NCBI GenBank assembly: GCA_903889815.1
Contig: CAISYX010000294.1
Location: 1 to 13,666 of the forward strand
Direction: 5' to 3'
Source of the DNA: an uncultured Gammaproteobacteria bacterium
Lineage (GTDB): Bacteria > Pseudomonadota > Gammaproteobacteria > Pseudomonadales > Pseudohongiellaceae
Length of the DNA stretch: 13,666 nt
The translations under genes were made by a program, and so were the position numbers. Shown in pieces: positions 1 through 7,151 of the stretch (its first letter is position 1; every line of letters starts with the position of its first letter). Below the pieces are notes generated by a model. It searched no databases. It was not told the origin of the DNA and was given only the letters and a program-made list of their open reading frames with translations.

Positions 1-311
1 GCGAATCCCCTCTCCCGATAGCCCTCTTCCGAGGGCATGATCTGGTAAGTGCGACCGTTGACGGTATAGGGACTACGATTTCCCGCAGTGGTGCGGGGTG
101 GAATGACGGTAACGACCTCGCGCACCTGTGCGGGATCAAAGGTGTCAGAGGGCCCGCGGTCCTGCTGGATGCCGTAGCGGCTGGCCTGATAGGCATCCGA
201 TGCCGACATGGGGGGCGTCGTGGATTGCGGCGCCGGGCTGCTGGCGCAGGCGGCCAGCAACAGAAGCGCCAGCAGGCTGGAGGCTGTTCGCTGCAGTCGA
301 AACTCCGTCAT
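1..311 (-). CDS. rlpA: Septal ring lytic transglycosylase RlpA, N-terminal part (cut by window edge)
   Basis: RlpA is an outer-membrane lipoprotein with a double-psi beta-barrel that cleaves denuded glycan strands and acts at the division septum. Only the first 103 codons lie in the window. Residues 1-22 form a lipoprotein signal peptide: basic start, Leu-rich core, then a lipobox LLAAC with the lipidated Cys at 22. A low-complexity Ser/Pro/Thr linker follows. Around residues 79-102 the sequence SPYTVNGRTYQI...EEGYRERG matches the region just before the RlpA catalytic barrel, which would lie beyond the edge. The start ATG is 48 nt after the rodA stop in the same direction, so it is probably the next gene of the rod-shape operon. 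The ribosome binding site is weak. The family assignment rests on the pre-barrel motif and on context. Confidence 0.85.
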   Translation of the reverse strand, partial: MTEFRLQRTASSLLALLLLAACASSPAPQSTTPPMSASDAYQASRYGIQQDRGPSDTFDPAQVREVVTVIPPRTTAGNRSPYTVNGRTYQIMPSEEGYRERGF

Positions 312-359
312 TCGTTGGCACTCTCAAGTGAGCTTTGTAATTGCATTTTAATCAATCCC

Positions 360-1511
360 TTACCGCGGCAAAACCCGTTTGTGCGTTTGTATCGACATCA
401 GGATGCCAAAGCCTATGAGGAGCGTCACGATCGACGTACCACCCTTGCTCACCAATGGCAGTGGCAACCCGACCACAGGCATCAGTCCCGAGACCATGGC
501 CATGTTCACGAACGCGTAGAAAAAGAAAGTCAGCACGATGCTGCCGGCCAGAAGGCGGCTGAAGGTGTCTTGCGCGGTGAACGCAATGTAGAAGCCCCGC
601 GCCAGCACCAGCAGATACAGAAAGATCAGGAACAGCACGCCCAGAAGACCGAATTCTTCGGCCAGCACAGCCAGTATGAAGTCGGTATTGCTCTCCGGGA
701 TGAAGTCCAGCTGGGACTGCGCGCCGTTCAGCCAGCCTTTGCCCTGCACGCCGCCCGAACCGATGGCGATCTGTGACTGAATGATGTTGTAGCCTGCCCC
801 GGTAGGGTCGCGGTACGGGTCGAAGAACGTCAGGATGCGATTCTTCTGGTGCGGCTGCGCCAGAAAGATGTACCAGGCCGGTGACGCTGCCATCAACGCC
901 ACACCACCCGCCACGACGATTTTCCAGCTGAGGCCCGCGAGCAGAACGGTGAAGACGCCGGACATGATCACCATCAGCGCAGTGCCCGTATCGTTTTGCA
1001 GCAGAATCAACGCGGCGGGAATCAGAATGATCACAGCACACACTATCAGGTCGCGGAATTTCGGGGGCAGAGAGCGCGTGGACATGTACCAGGCCAGCAT
1101 CATCGGCACCAGAAACTTCTCGAGTTCGGATGGCTGGAAACTGGGCAGCCCTGGCAGATCGAGCCACGCCTTGGCGCCGTTCACTTCCGAGCCTATCGCC
1201 AGCACGACACCCAGCACCACCAGGCCACCGAGAAACATCAGGGGCGCGCCACGACGGAAGAAATCCACCTCCAGCTGCGCCACCGCAATCATCACGAAGA
1301 AGGCCACTACGATGGCGGCCGCTTGGCGCTGCACATCCGCGACATTCTCGCCACTCGCGCTGAACAGCACCATCAGGCCGTATACGGCAAGACAGAACAG
1401 CGACAGCACCAGCGGCGGATCAATGCGCAGCGACTGCCAGATCTCGCCACGGCCCGTGGAAAGTTGATAGAAGCTGTTGCCGAGTGGACGGCTGGGGGTA
1501 CGGGTTGCCAT
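360..1511 (-). CDS. rodA: Rod-shape peptidoglycan glycosyltransferase RodA (SEDS family)
   Basis: RodA is the inner-membrane SEDS glycosyltransferase that polymerises lipid II during side-wall growth, in complex with PBP2 and the MreBCD elongasome. The 383-residue protein has a short polar N-terminus and then about ten hydrophobic segments, beginning near residue 33. Family signatures are visible: FQPSELEKF at 125-133, QNDTGTALM at 172-180 (usually PD.GT, so Asn replaces the common Pro), the loop ESNTDFILAVLAEE at 273-286, and LPLVSKGGTS at 351-360. By analogy with E. coli RodA, Asp277 is the likely catalytic Asp. The start ATG has CAGG about 6 nt upstream. It follows mrdA by 57 nt and precedes rlpA, the normal rod-shape layout. 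Length is near the usual 370-380 residues. The assignment is secure. Confidence 0.97.
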   Translation of the reverse strand: MATRTPSRPLGNSFYQLSTGRGEIWQSLRIDPPLVLSLFCLAVYGLMVLFSASGENVADVQRQAAAIVVAFFVMIAVAQLEVDFFRRGAPLMFLGGLVVLGVVLAIGSEVNGAKAWLDLPGLPSFQPSELEKFLVPMMLAWYMSTRSLPPKFRDLIVCAVIILIPAALILLQNDTGTALMVIMSGVFTVLLAGLSWKIVVAGGVALMAASPAWYIFLAQPHQKNRILTFFDPYRDPTGAGYNIIQSQIAIGSGGVQGKGWLNGAQSQLDFIPESNTDFILAVLAEEFGLLGVLFLIFLYLLVLARGFYIAFTAQDTFSRLLAGSIVLTFFFYAFVNMAMVSGLMPVVGLPLPLVSKGGTSIVTLLIGFGILMSIQTHKRVLPR

Positions 1512-1568
1512 GTGTGCCTGAGCGTTGTCCTGTTAAGCGTCTGTTGTGAGTGTCTGTTGCGCGCATGA

Positions 1569-3536
1569 TCAATGCGCGTGCCCGTCGTCTGCGGAAGCAA
1601 GGGTCGAGACTTCCGGGTACTGTGGCTGTTCTGGCAACAAATACGCGTCCAGCACTGCACGGGCCACCGGGAAGGCAACGCTGCCGCCGCCGCCGCCATT
1701 CTCCACGAACACGGCCACGGCGATGCGCGATTTCTCCGAGGCATCGAAGGCAATGAACATGGCATGCGTGCGGAATTTTTCGTCCACTTCGGTATTGTCG
1801 CGATTGCCGGCGCTGTCCACCTGGAATTCCACAACCTGTGCCGTGCCCGATTTGCCCGCCATGGGGTATTCCAGCGGACGACCGCTTTCCCGCAACACAG
1901 GGTAAGCCGAGCCTTCGTGACGACGGTGCTCCGGATCGTAAGGTTTGTTCACCACATCCACCATGGCATTGCGGACAAGCTCTATCTGCTCCTGAGATGG
2001 CAGCAATTGCCGCGACGCTGCCGTGTCCTCGAAGATCACATCCGTAATTTCGCCGTCGTTGCCGATGGTGCCCCGCAGCATTCGCGGCTGTTTCAGCACC
2101 CCATGATTGGCGATGGCCGCCGCTGCCGATGCCATCTGCAGGGTGGTGGCCTGGAATATGCCATTGCCGATGCCCTCGTAAGGGGTTTCGCCCGCATACC
2201 AGGGCTCGTTGCGATTCTCACGCTTCCAGGCCTCTGAGGGCACTATGCCGACGCTGGCCTCCGGGATGTCGATGGCAAGGTTCTGTCCGAATCCGAACGT
2301 CAGCAGGTAGTCGTGGATGCGGTCGATGCCAAGATCCACCGCCAGCTGGTAGAAATAGGTATTGCAGGACTGGTAGATCGCTCGCTGCAGGTCAATGGGA
2401 CCATGTCCGCTCTTGTCGACCCACCAGGTCCAGTCATAGTAGGGACGTGACCTGCCCGAAAGGCGGAAGTATCCTGGATCGCCAATCACTGTTTCCGGCG
2501 TGATGACCTTGTTGTACAAACCCGCCAGGCCGATGAAGGGTTTTATAGTGGAACCTGGCACTCTCGACGCTGTTGCGCGATTGAACAGCGGAGTATGCCC
2601 GGAGCGATTCAGCTCACTGAGCTGCGCCCGGCTGATGCCGGTCACGAACAGATTCGGGTCATAGCCCGGCTTGCTCACCATCGCCAGCACGCCGCCGGTT
2701 GCAGGATCGATGGCAACAACGGCGCCTCGCTGGTCTCCCAGCGCCCGTTCGGCGGCTGCCTGCAAACGACTGTCCATGTGCAGCACGATGTCACGGCCCG
2801 GCACGGGGTCGGTACGATCAAGCACCCGCATCACCTGGCCACGGTTGTTCTTTTCGACAGTCTCGTAACCCACCTGGCCGTGCAGCATGTCTTCGTAGGT
2901 TTTTTCGACACCGGTCTTGCCGATCTGGTGCGTGCCGCGGTAGTTGGCCGCCTGCTCGGGCGACATCGCCTCCAGCTCGTCCTTGTTGATCTCGGAGACA
3001 TAACCGATGGCATGCGCCGACATGTCTGCAAAGGGATAATGCCGCACCAGCTGCGCCTCCACTGCGAAGCCCGGCAGCATGTGCTGATTGACGGCGACCT
3101 CCGCGATCTCTTCTTCCGTGAGCTGGTAACGCAAAGGCACTGAAGTGTGGGGCACTGCTCGACGACTCTGCCGCGTGCGGTACTGCTCGATGTCGTCGTC
3201 GCTGAGATTGATGACCGATCGCAACAGATCCAGCGAGACATCCAGATTGGCGGCTGTTTCCCGAACGACGGTGAGGTTGAAGATGGGCCGGTTCGCGGCC
3301 AGCAGAACACCGTTGCGGTCAAGTATCAGACCACGGTTGGGGGGGACGTACTGGGAGTGCAGGCGATTGCCATCGGAGCGAGCAGCAAAATACTCGTAGC
3401 GATAAACCTGCAGATACACCATCCAGGCAGCCAGACCGCTCAGCAGCAACAGGACGACTACACCAGCGACGATCATGCGCCTGTTGAAAATCAGGGTCTC
3501 GCGCTCATGATCGTTCAGCTTGAATTTTTCTGCCAT
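1569..3536 (-). CDS. mrdA: Penicillin-binding protein 2 (peptidoglycan D,D-transpeptidase MrdA)
   Basis: PBP2 cross-links peptidoglycan in the periplasm during cell elongation and activates its partner RodA, encoded next. The protein has a short cytoplasmic tail, one membrane anchor at about 20-43, a pedestal/dimerisation domain with the RG.I.DRNG.LLA motif at 68-80, and a transpeptidase domain from about 250. The three penicillin-binding motifs are complete: STIK at 329-332 (nucleophile Ser329), SCN at 390-392 and KSGT at 562-565. A Gly-rich stretch ENGGGGGS lies near the C-terminus. The open frame extends 9 codons upstream to a GTG without a ribosome binding site; I chose the ATG at 3536, preceded by GAAGGG, giving 655 residues, slightly longer than E. 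coli PBP2 (633). The 82-nt gap after rlmH is the largest break inside this block. Confidence 0.97.
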   Translation of the reverse strand: MAEKFKLNDHERETLIFNRRMIVAGVVVLLLLSGLAAWMVYLQVYRYEYFAARSDGNRLHSQYVPPNRGLILDRNGVLLAANRPIFNLTVVRETAANLDVSLDLLRSVINLSDDDIEQYRTRQSRRAVPHTSVPLRYQLTEEEIAEVAVNQHMLPGFAVEAQLVRHYPFADMSAHAIGYVSEINKDELEAMSPEQAANYRGTHQIGKTGVEKTYEDMLHGQVGYETVEKNNRGQVMRVLDRTDPVPGRDIVLHMDSRLQAAAERALGDQRGAVVAIDPATGGVLAMVSKPGYDPNLFVTGISRAQLSELNRSGHTPLFNRATASRVPGSTIKPFIGLAGLYNKVITPETVIGDPGYFRLSGRSRPYYDWTWWVDKSGHGPIDLQRAIYQSCNTYFYQLAVDLGIDRIHDYLLTFGFGQNLAIDIPEASVGIVPSEAWKRENRNEPWYAGETPYEGIGNGIFQATTLQMASAAAAIANHGVLKQPRMLRGTIGNDGEITDVIFEDTAASRQLLPSQEQIELVRNAMVDVVNKPYDPEHRRHEGSAYPVLRESGRPLEYPMAGKSGTAQVVEFQVDSAGNRDNTEVDEKFRTHAMFIAFDASEKSRIAVAVFVENGGGGGSVAFPVARAVLDAYLLPEQPQYPEVSTLASADDGHAH

Positions 3537-3582
3537 GGTCCCTTCAGTCTGTCCTTGGTTCACACTGAGACAAACATTTCAC

Positions 3583-3596
3583 GATAAAGTTTTATC
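3583..3596. promoter_or_regulatory. AT-rich palindrome upstream of mrdA
   Basis: GATAAA-GT-TTTATC is a perfect 6+2+6 inverted repeat in the 82-nt gap between rlmH and mrdA, about 47 nt before the chosen mrdA start. It is clearly more AT-rich than its surroundings. It could be an operator or part of an internal promoter for mrdA-rodA, but no convincing -35/-10 pair was found around it. Function unknown. Confidence 0.25.
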
Positions 3597-3618
3597 CGCA
3601 CCTGTTGCAGCAAACCGT

Positions 3619-4089
3619 TCAGGCGCGGTGATAGGGATGCGCATTCAACAAGGTCCACGCACGATAGATCTGCTCAGCGACGACGATTCTAACCAATGGG
3701 TGTGGCAATGTTAACGCCGAGAGCGACCATTTTTCGTCGGCCCGCTGCAGGGCACTCTGCCCGAGGCCATCCGGCCCGCCAACAAACATGACGATGTTGC
3801 GCCCTTCCATGCGGATGGCATCCAGCCGTTGCGCCAGAGCTTCAGTACTAAGACGCAGACCGGTGACTTCGAGCGCAATCACATGATCCTGTGGCCGCAC
3901 TCTTGCCAGCAGCGCATCGGCTTCCTTGCGGATGGCCTGCTCAACATCCTGTCCCTTGCCGCGTTTGCCGAGCGGGACGTCCGTCACGCTGAGCGCGAAC
4001 TCAGGAGGCAAGCGTTTCGCGTATTCGGCGACGCCCTCATCCACCCATGCCGGCATGCGACTGCCTACGGTGACAAGATTAATCTTCAT
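3619..4089 (-). CDS. rlmH: 23S rRNA pseudouridine-1915 N3-methyltransferase RlmH
   Basis: RlmH is a small SPOUT-class methyltransferase that uses S-adenosylmethionine to methylate pseudouridine 1915 in helix 69 of 23S rRNA on assembled 70S ribosomes. The 156-residue protein matches the family length of about 155. Its start MKINLVTVGSRMPAWV is typical, and the C-terminal trefoil-knot signatures are present: VGGPDGLG at 103-110, LTLPHPLVR at 126-134 (often LTLPHQLVR) and the terminal HPYHR at 151-155. The ATG lies inside the end of rsfS, with an 11-nt overlap in another frame, which suggests translational coupling. A much longer in-frame extension toward 4194 is only the shadow of rsfS and was not used. 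Pairing with rsfS is conserved across many bacteria, and both act on the ribosome. Confidence 0.97.
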   Translation of the reverse strand: MKINLVTVGSRMPAWVDEGVAEYAKRLPPEFALSVTDVPLGKRGKGQDVEQAIRKEADALLARVRPQDHVIALEVTGLRLSTEALAQRLDAIRMEGRNIVMFVGGPDGLGQSALQRADEKWSLSALTLPHPLVRIVVAEQIYRAWTLLNAHPYHRA

Positions 4090-4450
4090 CCCTGGCCGTT
4101 CTGGTTGCTGCCAGCTGCGCGGCGCTGGAATCGAAATTCCACAAATCCTCGAGACTGTAGAGTGCTCGTGCACGCGCCAGCATGATGTGGACAATCACCG
4201 CGCCCAGGTCTACCAGAATCCATTCCGCCTGCAGCCGCCCTTCTTCGCCAATCACTGGCTGGCCCTGGGTCCGGGCCTGCTTCACAACCTCATCGGCCAT
4301 GGAGCGCAGATGAGTCGTCGACGTGCCTGTGACAATGACCATATAGTCGGCCATTGGCGTCAGCTTCTGCACATTCAGACAGACTATGTTCTGCCCCTTC
4401 ATTTCTTCGAGCGCGTGGACGGCCAGCGCGGACAACTGTTGCGTATTCAA
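4079..4450 (-). CDS. rsfS: Ribosomal silencing factor RsfS
   Basis: RsfS binds ribosomal protein uL14 on the 50S subunit and blocks joining with the 30S subunit, lowering translation in starvation or stationary phase. The 123-residue product has the conserved core: D35-Y-M-V-I-V (DYMVIVTGTSTTH), then EEGRLQAEWILVDLGAVIVHIM at about 69-90 and YSLEDLW at 98-104. An extra tail of about 19 residues rich in Ala, Arg and Asp follows the core; E. coli RsfS is 105 residues. I chose a TTG start because GAGGAAA sits 8 nt upstream and residue 4 onward aligns with the family N-terminus. An in-frame ATG at 4510 would add 20 residues but has no comparable ribosome binding site. It lies between nadD and rlmH, overlapping rlmH by 11 nt. 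Confidence 0.93.
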   Translation of the reverse strand: MNTQQLSALAVHALEEMKGQNIVCLNVQKLTPMADYMVIVTGTSTTHLRSMADEVVKQARTQGQPVIGEEGRLQAEWILVDLGAVIVHIMLARARALYSLEDLWNFDSSAAQLAATRTARDED

Positions 4451-4458
4451 ACCGGGTC

Positions 4459-4465
4459 TTTCCTC
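4459..4465 (-). promoter_or_regulatory. Ribosome binding site deciding the rsfS TTG start
   Basis: On the minus strand GAGGAAA is followed, after 8 nt, by TTG AAT ACG CAA. This is one of the best Shine-Dalgarno matches in the operon and supports the unusual TTG initiation codon over the in-frame ATG at 4510. Confidence 0.6.
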
Positions 4466-4518
4466 ATGGTTGCTGGAGACTGGCAGGGGCCGCTCCAATG
4501 GATTGGGCATTCGTCGTT

Positions 4519-5178
4519 TCAGAAATCGTGTGGGGACTGCCCCGTATAAAGTGCGTGCGCGTCGATGTAGCCCCGCACACTCTGCGGCAACAGCGTCGTC
4601 GTGGCACCTCTGTCGCGCACGGCCTGACGCACGGCCGTGGACGAAATATCCACCTGCAAATGCTGGCTGAACAAGCACGCGCCGCAGGTGGACGCGAACA
4701 TCTGCGCGGCACTGTGAACTGTTCTGGCCTTTACTTCAGCAGCCAGCACCGGGGTCAGCGCAGTCTCTTCACCGGGCCGGCTTGCAATGAAAACATGCGC
4801 AAGCGTGAACAAGTCATGCCAGCGCCGCCAGCGCTCCAGTCCCGCGAAGGCATCTGCGCCGAGCACCAGTACCAGCGTGGCGGTGGGAAATTCCTGCCGC
4901 AGCGCCATCAGCGTGTCGACGGTGTAGGAGATGCCCTCGCGCAGGCACTCCCGCTCGTCCACCACGATGCGCGGCTCGTGTTGTGTGGCCAGACGCAACA
5001 TCTCCATTCGCGCCTCTGCGGACGCCATCGCCGGTCCGCGATGATTGGGCAGATGACAGGGCACCATGCGCAATTGCGTGAGCGCGAGTACTTCCAGCGC
5101 CACTGAGGCCACCTGCAGATGCCCGAGGTGAACCGGGTCAAACATGCCACCCAGCACGCCGATGCGTCGCGTGTTCAT
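4519..5178 (-). CDS. nadD: Nicotinate-nucleotide adenylyltransferase NadD
   Basis: NadD transfers AMP from ATP to nicotinic acid mononucleotide, giving deamido-NAD, the penultimate step of NAD synthesis, in the cytoplasm. The 219-residue protein begins directly with the Rossmann-type nucleotidyltransferase motif: IGVLGGMFDPVHLGH at 6-20, where the two His residues belong to the ATP-binding site. LGADAFAGLERWRRW at 106-120 is the family substrate-binding segment, and ISSTAVR at 178-184 is the second nucleotidyltransferase signature. Length is normal (about 213 in E. coli). The ATG is 1 nt after the proA stop (TGA-G-ATG), so translation is probably coupled to proA. This proA-nadD-rsfS-rlmH order is widespread in Gammaproteobacteria. 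Confidence 0.97.
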   Translation of the reverse strand: MNTRRIGVLGGMFDPVHLGHLQVASVALEVLALTQLRMVPCHLPNHRGPAMASAEARMEMLRLATQHEPRIVVDERECLREGISYTVDTLMALRQEFPTATLVLVLGADAFAGLERWRRWHDLFTLAHVFIASRPGEETALTPVLAAEVKARTVHSAAQMFASTCGACLFSQHLQVDISSTAVRQAVRDRGATTTLLPQSVRGYIDAHALYTGQSPHDF

Positions 5179-5179
5179 C

Positions 5180-6475
5180 TCACTCCCGGATCTGGCCGTC
5201 GCCGAGGACGATGTATTTCTGTGACGTCAGACCTTCCAGACCGACCGGCCCACGGGCGTGCAACTTGTCTGTGGAGATGCCGATCTCTGCACCAAGACCG
5301 TATTCGAAACCGTCAGCAAAACGCGTCGAGGCATTGACCATCACCGAGCTGGAATCCACCTCCCGCAGGAAGCGCTGCGCGCGTGTGTAATCTTCGGTCA
5401 CGATTGCCTCAGTATGCGCGGAGCTGAAGCGGGCGATGTGGTCCATTGCCTCTTCCATGTCATTCACCACCTTGATGGCAAGAATGGGTGCGAGATATTC
5501 CGTCGCCCAATCGAGCTCTGTGGCGTGGAGAATATCTGGCAGCAATGCGCGTGTCCGCTCGCAGCCACGTAATTCCACGCCAGCCTGCGCATAGGCGCGG
5601 CCCAGCGCCGGCAATACAGCAGCGGCGATGCCTTCGGCCACCAGCAGGGTTTCCATGGTATTGCAGGTGCCGTAGCGATGGGTCTTGGCATTGATGGCGA
5701 TGCGCAACGCCTTGTCGATGTCGGCCCTGTCGTCGATATAGACGTGGCAGTTGCCATCCAGATGCTTGATGACTGGCACGCGGGCATCGGCGCTGATGCG
5801 TTCGATCAGGGATTTGCCGCCCCGGGGCACGATGACATCGACATATTCGGGCATGGCGATGAGGCGGCCCACCGCCGCACGATCGGTGGTGGCGACAACT
5901 TGTACCGCATGTTCTGTAATGGCAGCGGCCTGCAGGCCTGCACGGATGCAGCGCGCGATGGCCTGATTGGAATGCAGGGCCTCGGAGCCTCCACGCAGTA
6001 TCACCGCATTGCCGGATTTCAGACACAGGCTCGCGGCCTCACAGGTTACATTGGGGCGCGACTCATAGATGATGCCCACTACACCCAGTGGCACACGCAT
6101 CTTGCCCACCTGAATTCCGGACGGACGGAAACGCAGATCGGTAATGGCGCCCACCGGATCTTCGAGCGCGGCAACCTGAAGCAGTCCTTCGATCATGCCG
6201 TCAATGCGAGCAGAGGTAAGTGCCAGTCTGTCGAGCATCGCAGCATCAAGCCCCTTCTCGTGACCAGCCGCCAGATCGACGGCATTGGCATCGGCTATTT
6301 CGTCACGTCGTGCAGCGATGGCATCCGCCATGGCGCGCAGCGCAGCGTTCTTCTGCGCAGTACTGGCTCGCGCCGTCATGCGTGACGCCGCGCGTGCCTG
6401 TCGGCCGAGCTGATTCATGTAGTGATCGATGTCGGAGTGGGCGCCTGAGGCCAGTGCTGCCGTATTGCCTGTCAT
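5180..6475 (-). CDS. proA: Gamma-glutamyl phosphate reductase ProA
   Basis: ProA is the second enzyme of proline synthesis: it reduces gamma-glutamyl phosphate with NADPH to glutamate 5-semialdehyde. It belongs to the aldehyde dehydrogenase fold. Visible motifs are PLGVVGIIYESRPNVT at 129-144, the catalytic Cys271 in YGTCNTMETLLV, and the C-terminal signature GAEIGISTDKLHARGPVGLEGLTS spanning about 395-418. I chose the ATG at 6475 (431 residues) because AGGA lies 6 nt upstream and a strong promoter ends about 20 nt before it. The open frame continues upstream to 6643, but that would begin before the promoter and adds no family-like sequence. The product is slightly longer than E. coli ProA (417). 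No proB is in the window; its partner must be elsewhere. First gene of the block. Confidence 0.97.
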   Translation of the reverse strand: MTGNTAALASGAHSDIDHYMNQLGRQARAASRMTARASTAQKNAALRAMADAIAARRDEIADANAVDLAAGHEKGLDAAMLDRLALTSARIDGMIEGLLQVAALEDPVGAITDLRFRPSGIQVGKMRVPLGVVGIIYESRPNVTCEAASLCLKSGNAVILRGGSEALHSNQAIARCIRAGLQAAAITEHAVQVVATTDRAAVGRLIAMPEYVDVIVPRGGKSLIERISADARVPVIKHLDGNCHVYIDDRADIDKALRIAINAKTHRYGTCNTMETLLVAEGIAAAVLPALGRAYAQAGVELRGCERTRALLPDILHATELDWATEYLAPILAIKVVNDMEEAMDHIARFSSAHTEAIVTEDYTRAQRFLREVDSSSVMVNASTRFADGFEYGLGAEIGISTDKLHARGPVGLEGLTSQKYIVLGDGQIRE

Positions 6476-6503
6476 TGCCGGTCCTGCCGTTTGAAAGTGG
6501 CGC

Positions 6504-6533
6504 ATTATAGCCCTGCCGCCACGCAGCCGACAA
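6504..6533 (-). promoter_or_regulatory. Sigma70-type promoter of the proA-rlpA block
   Basis: Reading the minus strand, TTGTCG (6528-6533) and a perfect TATAAT (6504-6509) are 18 nt apart. The predicted start of transcription is near 6497, giving a leader of about 20 nt before the proA ATG. The -10 sits in GGGCTATAATGCG, closely matched by weaker candidate -10 sites in front of the MBL gene (GGGCTATCATGCG) and greB (GGGCTATTGTGCC). Confidence 0.7.
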
Positions 6534-6572
6534 AGAAACCAGCACCTTGCCAGCAAATATCGTTTTGCAGGC

Positions 6573-6692
6573 TCATTCAGCGGGGTATGGCCGCATGTAC
6601 CAGGAGTCGCGAATGCTGTCGTTCGGATACTTGCGGACGCCATGATTGAGCAGAGAGATGCTTGTCCCGACCTGAACCCTGCCTGCCAGCAT
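6573..6692 (-). CDS. Doubtful small ORF, 39 residues, unknown function
   Basis: This ATG overlaps the stop codon of the preceding small ORF (TGATG) and reads 39 codons to TGA, ending about 40 nt before the proA -35 box. The product has no recognisable motif; it contains KYPNDSIRDSWYMRPYP and looks soluble. The arrangement would allow translation by re-initiation. Against it: no independent ribosome binding site, very short, and open frames of this size are common by chance in GC-rich DNA. The same frame is open from the yhbQ-like stop to here. Treat as a candidate only. Confidence 0.2.
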   Translation of the reverse strand: MLAGRVQVGTSISLLNHGVRKYPNDSIRDSWYMRPYPAE

Positions 6693-6704
6693 CACTGTGC
6701 TGGC
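6685..6704. other. Hairpin on the junction of the two small ORFs
   Basis: GCCAGCA and TGCTGGC form a perfect 7-bp stem around a 6-nt loop. On the minus strand the loop is CAGTGA, so it holds the TGA stop of the upstream small ORF and the first base of the next ATG. No T-run follows, so it is not a classic intrinsic terminator. Confidence 0.4.
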
Positions 6705-6829
6705 TGCGGACCGATGGCTTCGGCCGAATCGGCATATTGCGCGACGATGCGGTCTACTTCCACGCGCAAGGAAGGGGAGTAATTCATGCGAGTTGCCACC
6801 CAGGCATCACGCACCGCCTTGACCCGCAT
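6692..6829 (-). CDS. Doubtful small ORF, 45 residues, unknown function
   Basis: The ATG lies 23 nt inside the end of the yhbQ-like gene in another frame, and the ORF reads 45 codons. The predicted peptide (MRVKAVRDAWVATRMNYSPS..., then VEVDRIVAQYADSAEA) has a plausible amphipathic helix and codon choice similar to its neighbours. I recognise no family. It could be a real small protein coupled to the nuclease gene, a frameshifted remnant of a longer C-terminus, or chance. The ribosome binding site is poor (GGA about 10 nt upstream). Confidence 0.25.
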   Translation of the reverse strand: MRVKAVRDAWVATRMNYSPSLRVEVDRIVAQYADSAEAIGPQPAQ

Positions 6830-7151
6830 CGTGGAAATCCAGCGATTCGTGCGCGGTCGGGGCTTCGTCCCGCAGGGACGCGATGTTCAACTCGCCCGCA
6901 ATCAACTGCAACTTCAATGCCCTGGGCAACTTCTTGATACGACTCTCGAGAATGGTGGCCTGCGAGCGCGTGCCCGCTGGGACCCGGTATACCAGCTCAA
7001 GCGGGCCTTTGCCACGCAGATATCGTGCAGCCTGAGGGCCACCACGGACATGCTCTGCAAAACGTCTTTCCACATCGGTGCTGATGCCGGCATACAGAGT
7101 CCCAGCGCGACAGCGGATCATGTACAAGTACCAGCTGGTTTCAGCGTTCAT
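6807..7151 (-). CDS. GIY-YIG nuclease superfamily protein, YhbQ/UPF0213 type
   Basis: A 114-residue single-domain GIY-YIG protein. The motif is clear: YLYMIRC at 8-14 and LYAGISTDVERRFAEH at 19-34 correspond to the two halves of GIY-YIG plus the conserved Arg helix; Glu69 in ILESRIKKL is the expected metal-binding Glu. RYLRGKGPLELVY at 43-55 is typical of the YhbQ branch. In that branch the E. coli protein YhbQ has been linked to DNA damage processing, but the physiological substrate is not well settled. The last 20 or so residues (AHESLDFHDAGQGGA) are a poorly conserved tail. The gene overlaps the 3' end of the MBL-fold gene by 11 nt, so the two are probably one transcript. E. coli YhbQ is 100 residues, so the length is normal. 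Confidence 0.93.
   Translation of the reverse strand: MNAETSWYLYMIRCRAGTLYAGISTDVERRFAEHVRGGPQAARYLRGKGPLELVYRVPAGTRSQATILESRIKKLPRALKLQLIAGELNIASLRDEAPTAHESLDFHDAGQGGA

Noticed and set aside
3537..3563. GTG start for mrdA
   Set aside because: No ribosome binding site; the ATG at 3536 has GAAGGG and yields the usual short cytoplasmic tail.
6476..6643. N-terminal extension of proA to an upstream start
   Set aside because: It would begin upstream of the TATAAT promoter and lacks family-like sequence; the ATG at 6475 has a good AGGA and gives the normal ProA N-terminus.
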